A stretch of 64,000 bases of DNA, taken from the NCBI GenBank assembly GCA_030141605.1, contig JAQGDQ010000211.1:317533-381532 (forward strand), written 5' to 3'. Shown here one piece after another: positions 47,202 to 59,300 of this stretch; the stretch's first letter is position 1; every line of letters starts with the position of its first letter. Source of the DNA: Tubiluchus corallicola. Lineage: Eukaryota; Priapulida; Priapulimorpha; Priapulimorphida; Tubiluchidae. A program made the translations under genes and the position numbers. Under the pieces are notes generated by a model. That model saw only the letters and a program-made list of their open reading frames with translations, did no database searches and was not told the origin of the DNA.

Positions 47202-50200
47202 TATTATGACATACTTTATTATACTGTCGTAGGCCCTACTGTCACTCATGATTAGCGGTTAAGCATGTACACATATAAAAAACCCACAAAATAATAGATC
47301 ATTAAAGGTCTATTGACTAGCCTGATACGAAAAAGCGGCTTTATTTTTATAAACTTGCGGGTATCTCTGTGGATGGCATTGAAACACTTCAAATTAGTTC
47401 AGCAGTGACATCTTGCAAAAAACGGAAAATCGGGGAAGAAAGCAGAAGTGACGTCCCGTTAGGAACGACACTGCACATGTGTGACTCTCGCTGTATTTAC
47501 ATGTGGGCAAAATCAAGTGATACGCCAGTAATGAAGGGACTGGGATACTCGAATTTTGCTATTTTAGTATTAAACTCAAATCATAGGTTTGTCCGCACTT
47601 ACTTGAAGTAATTAATAATGAAGTACAACATGTAAGAAGTTTAGCATGTCATCACTGGTATTTCGCACTGGGCTGCTTTGTGATCACTTTTGCTTTACAA
47701 ATGTCTTACTGTCAAGTTACCCCGCGTCCCATTCAGAGAATGCGCCTGACAAGCAGTGATTGTTTTTATGTTTTTCAGCGTACAAAATTGCTAAAATAAG
47801 AACGGGTTCCCAGGTAGGATCGAAGAGAAAGAACTAGACAATAAGGCAGTAATGACAGATTTTGTTCCCTGGGCTTTACTGACGTTTTGAGCCTATACAG
47901 ACCGGCTATAGTTCTGACTTAATGTGAAGTTCAAAAGAAAAAAAAAACAGAAAACAAAGAAGAAACGCCTTTCAGACAACATTTTTTAAGCCATTAAAAG
48001 AGAGTTCCCTACATTTTAAACACTTGGGAAAACCTATGTGGCATTTTTTCGAATGTGCAAATGAGATTTCAGAGAAAAAACTTTCGAATATTTAAATAAA
48101 AAATATTCTCATAGTCTACAGTTTGACTGCTGATCCACGTGCGTATAAGCTTTATGCAGTCGAGCACCTTTATTCTAGGGGGTCTGGGGTAGCTAGGTGG
48201 TCCAGAGGAGTGCTGTAAGCTCCCCCAGTGGGGTCTGGGGGCCTAGGTCACCAACGCATTTTCCTGTATTTAAGGACATTTTGAAGGCCACAAATAAGAT
48301 CTAAATTCTGGTACACAGACTTCCTCAAAGGTGAAAAATTCTGTCTTAATAAATATGTTTTACCCTACATTTACCTAGGTAATATTCACTGAACTCTATT
48401 GTAGTACCATATATCTTAAAAGCAAGTTCAAAATGCACTGCAATGTCGATGACTCATGACTAAGTCATGACTTAGTGTCAACATTATCTGTCCAGCAGAA
48501 CGTATGTAGTCAACCACAAAACTGACTTGAGACCTAAGTTTACAGCCCTCACACTGTTCATACAGAATTTTATATGTTTGCTTGCACGCTATTTTTTCCT
48601 GCTGGACAAAGCTAAATGCAATTTTACTGCATTATGGACCATTTTGCAGTTTCTAGAAGCTATTTCCTCAGGCAAGTTCACCTCAGACTCGTGACTCATA
48701 ACTTCACTACTAGCATGAAAGGGGGACCCACGCCTCTTGGGCCCACCCCCTAAATACAAAAGTGCATCTACAGTTAGCTACAAACTGTCTAGACAATGGA
48801 AATCGATAAGAGAATCGACACTATGTAAGTGATATACATAAACATAACTTCAGTATGCAAATCAGCTGTCTGCTCAGGGACTGCGCAAACAAACAAGGGG
48901 TTGATGTTTGTCTTAGTTTACTGCTAAAAAGCATAAAAAAATTTTCATAAGAAATCCTGTGGATGCACGTGCGTCAGTGTGTCCTCCTGACGGTGCCCAT
49001 GAATGGTACAGTAAAATCGCAGAGTTCCATATACTGCGCTTGTCACTACAAATTTGCTGTTACTTGCAGGTTTGTAAAGTGAAAACTGGTTGTTATAAGT
49101 TCATTTGCTATAGATAGATTAATTCTATAGTAAGAAAAACTTTTATTACTTATAAATAATAAATAATTACGGATAGATAATTTCATTATTCAGCAATAAC
49201 CGTTCTGTTCAGTGTTCAGCAACACAGAGCGTCATGGTGGAGGTTAATATTTGTGACACTATCTACGGCACTCAATTTAAGTTACTATGTCACATAAAAG
49301 TATGCATCAAAACAGTTTGAAAATTACGAAATATATAATTCCACCTATGCTACAAAAGAAAATATCATAAAAAATAGTGCCTTAGAACTTTTAGTGATTT
49401 AAACCTCACTATGGTTGGTGTGGTAATCACCACGGCAGGTATAATTTCATTCATTCACTACTCTTGCAGTAAATGTACATTTGCGAATGTTAAGATGTGA
49501 CTGCTCTTTAAACAGTTTTAAGGTATGTCTTCTGGTTTTGGAATCAAAAACAAATTAAAGAATTTTTGTGCAACGTATTTTTTCTTCTACTTATAGTTTT
49601 TATAAAATTAGAGATCTCCACGGTACCTTCTTAATTCAAGCACGTCTAAACTACAATACCTCAATGTTTCTAAGTATGTTATATATTATTCTTGTAAAAT
49701 GCTTTGCACACCTTCCATGAGCAATAAGTCTTTCTGATAACAGGATTCCAAAACTGCACACAGTATTCTAGAATCTATTTGTGATTGCGATACTCAACTC
49801 TCTCCATCTATACAGGGTGCATTTGTAGGGTGCAAAGTCTATTTTTTAGTAATCTATGAGGTCTAAACAAACCCACGTATAATCCCCACGATTTTGTTTG
49901 TTTTCTTATTAGAAGATACACATTGCTGGGAAAAATCTGATTTTATTGGCAAAGGTTGTCGTGGTCTCGGTTTTTTGGCATCGTCTCGGCAAATGGCGTG
50001 CTGTGCCAAGGGCGCCCAGCAAGAAACGAATATGGCAAAAATTGCTTCATCAACATTCACGCGCTTGAGGTGAGGTTGACGGCGGGAAAATATAAGCAGA
50101 AAGTGAGAAAACTGCCGAACAACACATTACTAGTCAATCTCAAAGGCATTCTGTGGTACGTTTCCCGATGAAAATCATGTAGAATTTGTGATTATGGCTT

Positions 50201-51144
50201 TGTTAAACTAAAATTTGACAAAGTAAAATTAATTTTGGTACCTATATTAGGCTATAATTTTGTGATTACAAACTAAGTAAGGGCGTAAGAGATATTAATG
50301 GGGGAAACTGGAGTCTGCCTAAAATTTAGGCAAATGACTGTGACATACACAGACATATAGACATAGACGTAGATGTTTATTTTTTCGAACAATGTCTCAA
50401 ATATTCCATTAAGTTTTTAAAAAATATTTAACTTTATCCAGTTAGATAGGGGAGGAAAAACCGTAGGTCATCTGATCGCTCATCCCTTTTAAATTAATAT
50501 TGTGACATCAGAAAAAAAATAGTGATCACTCTACAGTTGCAATTGTAGTCAGTGTTCATAAATGGAATGATCAAAGTAAATCAATTTTGATAATAAACAA
50601 AAAAATTTAAAACAAACATAACAAACAGTAAAAATAAAATTAATGACAATATGAAAAAAGGTCGATAGGCGAATCAGTGCATAACAATGATGGCATAAGT
50701 GAAGAGAAGAAGCAAATACAGCATATCGCATAAGAAGCCTTAATTACAAAGTGAAAAAATAATAAAGTTCATTTGTTTAGAAAATTCTTGAGTGACTTCT
50801 TTATTCAAAAACTGTTCTTTTCGGAAATAATTTAAATAATGTTTTAGCATATTAAATCTATCTATAATTCAAGCATGTTACTAAAGTATCTGTAAGATTT
50901 TCTTGAAATTTATCTGCTAAAATACTGCAGCCTTAGTTATAACGGATTTTAGCAAAACTTGATAGACCACCACTTGATAGCAGATGGAAATTGGTATTAA
51001 CCAAAACACCCATTTTTAGCCATCGAAACAACCACCATTCGATTTCTAGAAGAGAAAGAAAACTGAGTTAACCAGCAATTGGTAATCATCAGTGAAAGCC
51101 CAATGTGAATCTCAAGAGTACGCAGCAAACAAGTTCAATTTTTC
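47202..51144. other. Intergenic region between MYDGF and MITE A copy 5
   Basis: No recognisable gene apart from the weak exon candidate near 50.0 kb. Contains likely old retroelement debris (50,340-50,480). Confidence 0.45.
49994..50071 (+). other. Weak candidate first exon, unrecognised
   Basis: A short stretch of higher GC has ATG at 49994 and an open frame up to a consensus donor GAG|GTGAGG near 50071; an overlapping frame is also open. No partner exon was found, so this is recorded only as a possible exon. Confidence 0.15.
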
Positions 51145-51821
51145 TTAAAACACAAGAAAACCCTTCATCAATATAAAGCTTGAAAAATTCATCTAGAAAT
51201 TTTATACCACTTACCTACTACCTTTTCGTATGCATGTCTTGCATCGGCCGTAACGCTGTATAAAACGTGTAAATTTAGAGTCCCGCGATGACCGTTAGTT
51301 GCAGCCATTTTAATGGTAGGTCATTTGAAACAAGTTTAAATAACATTAAGTAAAGTTTGAAAAAACAATCAGAGCATTCGTAGCGTACATGTTGCTAATT
51401 AAATAAATTTTTAAACTACTGTATCTTGTCAATAAGATTAAAAATACGTTTTTGGCTACTGAGTGGCGGACACTGGAGGGTGAGTCAGCGAGAATTTACC
51501 AATTGACACAAACTTTTTAAGTTATTAGTCAAGTTACATAAGTCTTTCCAGTAAGTAAGTGAAATGCTAAGTAATATAGATTTGCACGGAAAGTTTTTTG
51601 GGACATAATTTAACATTTGTTTTTCTTCCCCTGATTTACGTGGCGTATATAATGTCGTAATTGCGCCGTCGGAACAGTATTGCGGTAGATTTAAAATGAA
51701 AACAAACGAAAATTCCTTTCAACGCAAATGCGATATACGCATAAAATTGCTTTAAAGTAGTATAATCTTTAAGGCGATTTTTCTGAAACCTACTTCAAGT
51801 GCCCCTTTTCTTGTCCTTTAA
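51145..51821 (+). mobile_element. MITE family A, copy 5 (TTAA-flanked)
   Basis: Collinear with 3054-3730 over its whole length, with the same terminal inverted repeats and TTAA on both sides. No internal expansion. Lies between MYDGF and FANCI. Confidence 0.8.
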
Positions 51822-52639
51822 TTAAGTGAGTTTGACATTATAGACACCAGTAAGAATTGCCTTAAAGGAAGCCTTAAAACCTTGCAAAAACCCAGCTGGG
51901 AAATCAAAAACAACTTGGATAGCTAAGATAAATAAAGATGTTCAACAATTTCAAGCAAATTTTTCTTTAGGCATTGAAGAATTTAAGCTGTTAGCCACAG
52001 GTGGAATGCTCTAAAAATGTTATGGGATCTTCGTGGAAATGACTTATTTTTTTGAGACCTAAAAAGTGCAATTCATCATTTTTGAATGTTATTGTATCAT
52101 TTAAAGAACACTTTTTGTTGGCGCAAGCATTTGTGGTGCATTACATAACAGTTGATATTCCCCATAACTGTTTGTGGCGTGTTACACAACAACTGACATT
52201 CATTCATCATTTAGTATTTATGGTGTACTAACAGCAATTCTTCAGCCATTAGTCCATCTAAGTCATTTGATAAAGGAAAACAGGACCCACTCGTAAACTG
52301 TGGCTGAAAACAATCGACCCTATAAAATATTGAAAATTTTCAAGAGTGACTTACTTGAAAGAATTATTACCACCAAAACCTAATTTCATAATCTCGCCTT
52401 TTGCTAGTTAGATGGGCACTAGTGCCCACATGTGAGAAATGCATTGCACAAAAAACAGGTGCTGTACCTGGCAGTTCAAATGTTGTTCATTTGTGATGTA
52501 CTTTTTGTATATCACACTGAATAGGCTTACAGTAGCAATGTAAATAAATCTTCTTTTTTTTTGATTATGTATAGCCATCTTTTCTTTAAAACTTTTCCTT
52601 AGAAGACTTCTATAAAAACTGACAATCTGCTTTTCTTGA

Positions 52640-52791
52640 TTAATCATCAACCCATTTATGCATTGATTTTAAATTATACAAAAATTTTCTTGAAGGATTA
52701 TCTTGAATAATGGGCCGGGCTTCAGTTATACCACGAACCTTGGGTTGACCAGGCGTGCTTTTGAGTGCTGAATTCCAGTATGCCGAAATTT
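52640..52791 (-). CDS. Possible terminal exon of an unrecognised gene
   Basis: On the minus strand a tract of 14 T followed by AG at 52792 precedes 50 open codons, after two bases of a split codon, ending at TAA (52642-52640). The product contains YWNSALKSTPGQPKVRGITE and ends in KSMHKWVDD. Composition looks protein-like and the acceptor is strong. I do not recognise the family and found no convincing upstream exon between here and FANCI. It could be the last exon of a small gene divergent from FANCI, or chance. Confidence 0.35.
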
Positions 52792-53354
52792 CTAAAAAAA
52801 AAAATAACAGGAATTTTATGTTGGGCAAGTAATAGGTTAATCGGATTAGTCGAGATTACAACAATCGTATAACATTTAAATGAACTAAAGACAAAAATTG
52901 TTGAGCTCTGGGACCAGATACTCCTATACACCCGAATACACTTAAAGAAGTGAAAAATTGTGTCTGCTGTTAAAGGAAACTAATTTGTCATAAAAATGAC
53001 GGAATAGAGCATTTGCTGAACAACATGTACCGACAATTTTTTTCCGGCATAATTTTTTTTTAACTTGTTAATTTTTAAAATTTCTGTGTCTTTAGACAAA
53101 TCTAATTTTTGGCAAAATTTTTGGTGTTTACTTATAATCTTCCATAACATCAGTTTGGTAATTTTCAAAGGTTTCCGCTATTTCCTTCTTCTAGCAAAAC
53201 ATCGGCACATTTTTTGCGCCAACCGATATGTTCTTTGAGTTTGAATCTTGTGTTTTCTTCTTGCAGGGTTCCGATCAATGCAGCACAGTCAGTCACTGGG
53301 TTTTACTTGATTTTCTTCCACTTCTTCTTGTGTTAGCGTTCAGCTGCAGTTACA

Positions 53355-56300
53355 ATGGAGCAAGCGGATGAGGAAATTATGAAACACTTTGAAAAACAAA
53401 ATGTGGAAGAACTACAACACTTATTAACCAAATCTCTTAGTTTGGATGACTTGAGGTTACTACTAAAGAAGAGGGTGGTGGAACACAAAGGAGACCCTGT
53501 TCCATTTCTCAGAGCTTTGTTTTATGGGTTGCCTCATTCTTCAAAGGACGCTGACGAAAGAAAGATCTTTTTGTACAAATGTATGATTGCATTTTTGCAG
53601 AAAGATCACATGTCTGTTTCGGTTAAATCGGAAGTCGTTGGAGTTTTGCTGTCAGAAATGGACGCGCTGAAATCCAGTGAACTCATCCAACTTTCAGATC
53701 TGTACATCAACACTGTTAAAAGTCAATCCGTGGTACATGCGGGAGGGCGGGCGCATTGGCTGGATTTGTTTCCCAAGTTGTTGTCTAATGTAGCATTGCA
53801 GGACCGGATTTCTTATGATGGCGGTACGGTGACAGGTGAATCGTGCAAGCGACAAATACTCGAATCATTTTGTGCGATCGAGTGGAACCCGGAGATAGTG
53901 TTGCCGTTAGCAACCATGTTTAAAGATATTAGTTTAGGTAACGATGAATTAAAGCTACTTATAGATAGGCTTTTAGCTGTGCTTTCCCATCTGGAGCTTC
54001 AGAAGATTCCCGCTCTTGTCAATCGCTTGCTGCTCTTGTCTACCAAAGGTCACAGAATTCTCATTTTACAGGGAATTATCGATTTCTTCGTGAAAGAAGA
54101 CAAAAAGTTTGAGAGGGAGTCTTCTCGGAACAGGGACTTCGAGGAAGATGGCTACAGTGTGGAGAATCTTCGGCAGGTTGAAGGGACGGCCACGTTGTAC
54201 GTTGTGTTCAGTGTCAGACAAGACCAAGAGCTGGGAAAGGAGTACATCAGACATCTCAAGACACATCAACACACTCCGGCAGTTATCTTCACGAACTTCA
54301 ATGTTGCTTTGATGCTTGCCGTAAGTCAGATTAACCAGTTTGAAGAGCAGATGCAAGATTTATTAAAAAACTGCATTATCAAGTGTTACCGTGACAACAT
54401 GAATGCACAGACCGAATGGACAGGCAGAATAATTAAAGAGGATTTTGATGTGGAGGCATGCTTATCTAACGTTGTGTGGAATAGTTCCTATGGATGGGAT
54501 CATGTTACTTACGGACTGATGCACCTGGGTTTTGTACTAATGGACAGCTATGGACCCAAGGGGGCATTTGGTAAAGTAGATTTGTCCGCGGTATTTCATC
54601 GTACTCCTGCAAACAAGTCGTGCGAGCTCGGCAGCAACATTCTCTTTGAGACGTTTAAGTTGCACAAAATTTCGAGGGCGAAGATAGTGGATCAAATTCT
54701 TAGCCGATTAGTTAGTAAAGCAACGAGTCCAGTAAATCATTATCTGCATTTGCTTGCAAGTATCATAAACTACAGTCCTCAAATCATGTTGGAATGGACG
54801 CACAAGATCAGAGAGGTGTTCGATTATTTGTGTTTTCTGCCCGAGGCTAGCGGGCGAGCGTTCCTCGTCGCCATACAACCGCTGATGAAAGTTAGTTTGC
54901 CTCTGAAAGATGCCGTGATGTTGGTCCTCAGAAAGTCCATATTCTCCAACCAGCCGGAAGCGAGAAAGATTGCCGTTGTCGGGTATCTGCTAATTCTGAA
55001 GAACTTCAAAGTTTTGGGCGAAATCAGATCGAGCCAGAGTAGCCAGAGCAGCCAGTCGTCCACCCACTGGATCAGTCAAGTGCAGGTGGAAGCAGACGTT
55101 CATCACAGATCCGCTAGAGCAAACGTCAACGAAACTTTGTGTTTGGAAATTCTGGCCAGTTTGCATCGTTGTCTGAAACAGCAGTTAGATATCCGGTTGA
55201 TGTTATACGCGGGATTAGCTGACGTCGTGCACGTGAATAAGCAGCTGCGAGGACCTGTCAAGCAACTCCTTCTTACGCACTTGAAGACGTACTACGAACG
55301 GGACAAAATGCCGCCTGTTTTCTTGGATAAATGCGTCAGCGAAAATGCCGAAACGGTTTTCTTAACCGAGCCGCTTTCTCATTTGCTGTCGAGCATCGTT
55401 CATTGTTTTGTGGGTGTAGATGCAGGTAATGATGACGACGATGATGATACTTCCCGTGCGGAATGCGAACAGCTGCTTCGGTCGATTACGCATTCTGTAT
55501 TAAATTGTGAAACGGAGGACTTTGGTCTGGACAAAACGTCTGACTTCACTTCCGACACGAGCACCGGAATGAAAAACAAAATTTCCGCTACCCTGCTGAT
55601 GGGCATTTACGAAGTCCTTCTTGAAGCAAATTTTCTGCAAAACGAATCATTAAAGAAAGAAGATTGCGAGAAGGTTGTTCAACTGTTTGACAGGTTTTCT
55701 GAAGTGAGCGAGCTCCTTCGAAATGCGGCAGCGGTCGGCAAAAAAGGAAAGCAGCACGTTTCTTTAAAGCAGCCCAAAAGCATGTTTTCCTTGCGTTTCG
55801 TTGGCAAGTTTTTAGAGTCTTTATACGACAACAAATCACGTGCAGATGAAGTTTCAAATTTCGCCGAATTACGGCAACGCTTAGATATCACTGGTCACGT
55901 CGTCGTCGTTGCCGTGCAAAAATTGAAGGAGCTTTGCACGAGTACAGCGGACGTGGACAGATATTTTGACTGCTGTTGCCAAATTGCAAGATCGTTGCTC
56001 GTTTGTTACAGGAAAGGCGATCGTGAGGCGAGCGCAAATCGCGAACAAAAAGAGGTGATGCAGCATTGCTCGGAAGCCCTGGCTTCTGTCGTACACGTGT
56101 GCTGCTTGCGTTACAGGAATCAACTCGGTGACTTTATCGCTCGTGTGTTAGCAACGGAGGCTGATGAGCGCGCTGCGGAGGAGGACCTCCTACACGGGTT
56201 GATCAAGCGGATGCAGGATGTTGTTCTGCCATTGCTGAATGACGAAAGACAGCAAAACGGTCAGCACGCTAAAGAGTTGGTTCATTTATTATCAATCATC

Positions 56301-56387
56301 AGTGAACTGGCAGACGAGTATCCTCACTCCAGCGCGCATCTACACGAGCTGCAGAAATGGCTTCAACACCTCTGCTGTGAACAAAAG
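53355..56387 (+). CDS. FANCI: FANCI exon 1 (3,033 bp, residues 1-1011)
   Basis: One uninterrupted exon holds the N-terminal solenoid, the monoubiquitinated Lys538 region and the SQ cluster. The frame stays open 34 codons into the intron, but the protein leaves the FANCI pattern at AAG|GTAAGG, and exon 2 continues it. Confidence 0.95.
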
Positions 56388-59300
56388 GTAAGGACAAGTC
56401 ACTCGATATGTTATCACTTAAACTTAGAAAAATATAAAGAAATTTGCAAAAAACTGCCTACAAAGTGTAAATTTAAAATATGCATTCTCTGAACGGAAAT
56501 TTTCAGGCGTGGTGGTAGCCGCCATTAATTTCAAAATCATGACGTAACTGGGAAACTTCATGACTTTTCGTAAGCGCATTGTAGCTTTCTGTAAGTGTGC
56601 CACTTAAACTAATTCAAACTTCTGTAGCTTACCTAATGTTCATGCAAAAGTACAAATTAGCTATCTATTTTTTTGAGGAATGACAAAAAATTCTTTTACC
56701 TTTTACCCTTATAACTTACAGTGCATCGTGTTTATTCAGTCGATAAATGACATATCATTTTGTGGAAGCGTGGGTGTTCAAAATGGGAGCACCTTACCAT
56801 AAAATGATCGCAACTCTAAAGTGATTTTACTAATTACACAAGGCGCTTATCGCACTTTTATTACTAAATCCTAACATTTTTCGCTAACGTTGAAATAAGA
56901 CCAACTTCCCAGAAGACTTGATCTTTCCTTTAAATTTCACCTGGTATTTTCAGGTGGATGAGTTACCCGTATTGAGGAGCCTGCTGACTTTACTTTTATC
57001 CACGACGTACAAGATTTCCGGTTGTGCCAAAATTCTGTTCGGGTTGTCGCAGGACATTCACGTCCAACTGAAAGACATTGATGAAGACATAGACCTGAGT
57101 GCTGAAGACCAGAACTTTGCCGTCGTGAGTTCACGGAACGCAGTGCACTGTGCTACAATCTTGATACAACAGGTAGATTTTCTGGTGAATTCATAAATAC
57201 TTTTGAAAAAAATTCTCACAGCAAAGAAATTGAAAACAATGGTGTTTCAGTCCACCTCTCTAGTCTAGACTATCTACAGGTGAAATTAATCTAGAATGCA
57301 AAGTGTTGGGTTACTCCACCTATTGATACAGTCAATAAGGTATATTGCGTCAATGGGTCAATAGGGTATAAGATATTCCTTTATAAGGGACCACCAACAC
57401 CGGTCCCGATTTTTCGTAACGTTTTTCCTTCGTGTATAAGGTACTCGGATATAAGGGACTTTCTGTTATAATGGACGATATATTCAGGGCCGCGTAATAG
57501 AAACCCTCGGAAATTACCTCGCATGTATATAAGGAGGGATCCTATGATCAAAACGAAATTGATCGATTTTTAACCTCAATTTTTCGCAAACTCGGCCTTC
57601 AAACAGCTCGGTTTCTGCAGTCACATACATCTCTCATCACTGAAGGAGCTTCCTACATACCGTTTGCACTAAATATGTAGCAATAATCCATAAAAATATT
57701 GGTAAAAGTACAGGTCTAGATACACCCTCGGTTTAACTCAACTTCGGCTATAAGGGACAATTTTTTCTGTTAGGGAGGAGTCCTTTATATCCCCTAGGTT
57801 GACTGTATGTTATTTCAAACACCAATTACCACTGTTGTGGAATCCATTTTTCCTGAAGTTTAGAAAGCAAATCATGTTTGTGATGTCACAATATTGAAAA
57901 TTGATAAAAATTTATTACATGAACAATGGGAACAGGAACAGCATCATCTCGAAACAGACTTTTTTATAGAGTTACTTCGCAAGTAATACTATAAAGCGCA
58001 CCGACAATTGGTGCTAATTTTTGCGAATTTTAAATGTAAATAACTTTGCAGAAAATGCCAAACACGAAAGAGCACAATGACAGAAACGACATATCTGTGC
58101 TTGCAAACCAAAACCGTCCAAAAGTCGGCATAGTTAAAATTACGTTATGATGCTTCAAAGTAGAAAGCACCAAAAATTTGGTCAAATGTCGTTTCTTTAT
58201 TTTTATGAAAACAAATGCTAAATATCTGGGACTTTTATATTCTAGCATCAATTTATCAAAAAAAAACTTATATTTTCAAACTCCGATTGCAGCTCATGGA
58301 AGCAGTCATTTTGCTTCAGGTTTTTCCTGTTGACAAGCCCCTGTGTAGATCTTCGTCAGGAAGAGCCATCTCCTGGATTTAAACATAACTTCAATGTGTT
58401 CTTAAAAAGTCCATAGCAACCAAACTTTTGTGTGGTTGCTAAGTGTTTTTGTAGCGACACAACAAAAAACAATGGCTGACTTTAACATATTCATTTAACA
58501 TTTAACAAGATTACGTTTTTGAGTGTGCAGCCTGCACCTCAACTTCAGCATGGATTATCTCAGCTTGGAAATAACATAGAGTGATGAGCTTGGTATCAAA
58601 ATTATCCTCATGAAATAGAGATTCAGAATATTTGAACAACTAGAAAAGCTTAATTGCGGACTTATGGATGATTTTGCTATGCAAGCACACATATAGCCTA
58701 AAGTAAAATAAAGTTCTCAAAAAGAAGAAACATGAAAGCCATTGTTCACCACAACACAATGTAGAGAACACATTGGCTCACTTTGCCAATTTAGTACTGG
58801 TGTAACCAATGCACAGGAACGAATGCACATATTACACCAATAAACTAACAGCTAATTAGTCGAAGGAGGAGACATTGAAAGACTGTGGTACAGCTGTGAT
58901 TTGAACCCAGAAACTTGTACTCTCGTGGCTCAAAAACATGTTTGTTGAAAATTTGATTTGGTGAAATGAGCAAAAGCAGCGCAATTACGAACTAGAGTGT
59001 CGTAAAAATTCACTATATTCGTCCTGCCATAGCAAGCGCGCCACAGTGAATTTATTTTAGTTATAACTAATGCTGTTTTAAGCTCACATTTTCATAAAGA
59101 AGCCAGTTTATGGAGTTTAACAATTTGGTTTAATACTCATTTTCTATTTTGAAGTCTTAAAGCAAAACCCGACCCAATTTTAAACTTTAAGTCAAAACAA
59201 CCTATTCTTTAATTGCCACATAAACACGATTTCATGTTCGTGTGCCACTAGTTCTTTGGCGTTACACGCATTTCATCATTCGCTAGTTAGACGGGCACCA

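Noticed and set aside
53180-53300. Minus-strand open stretch with LQEENTRFKLKEHIGWRKK
   Set aside because: No usable ATG or donor, ends in TGA, and overlaps the FANCI 5' region; probably chance.
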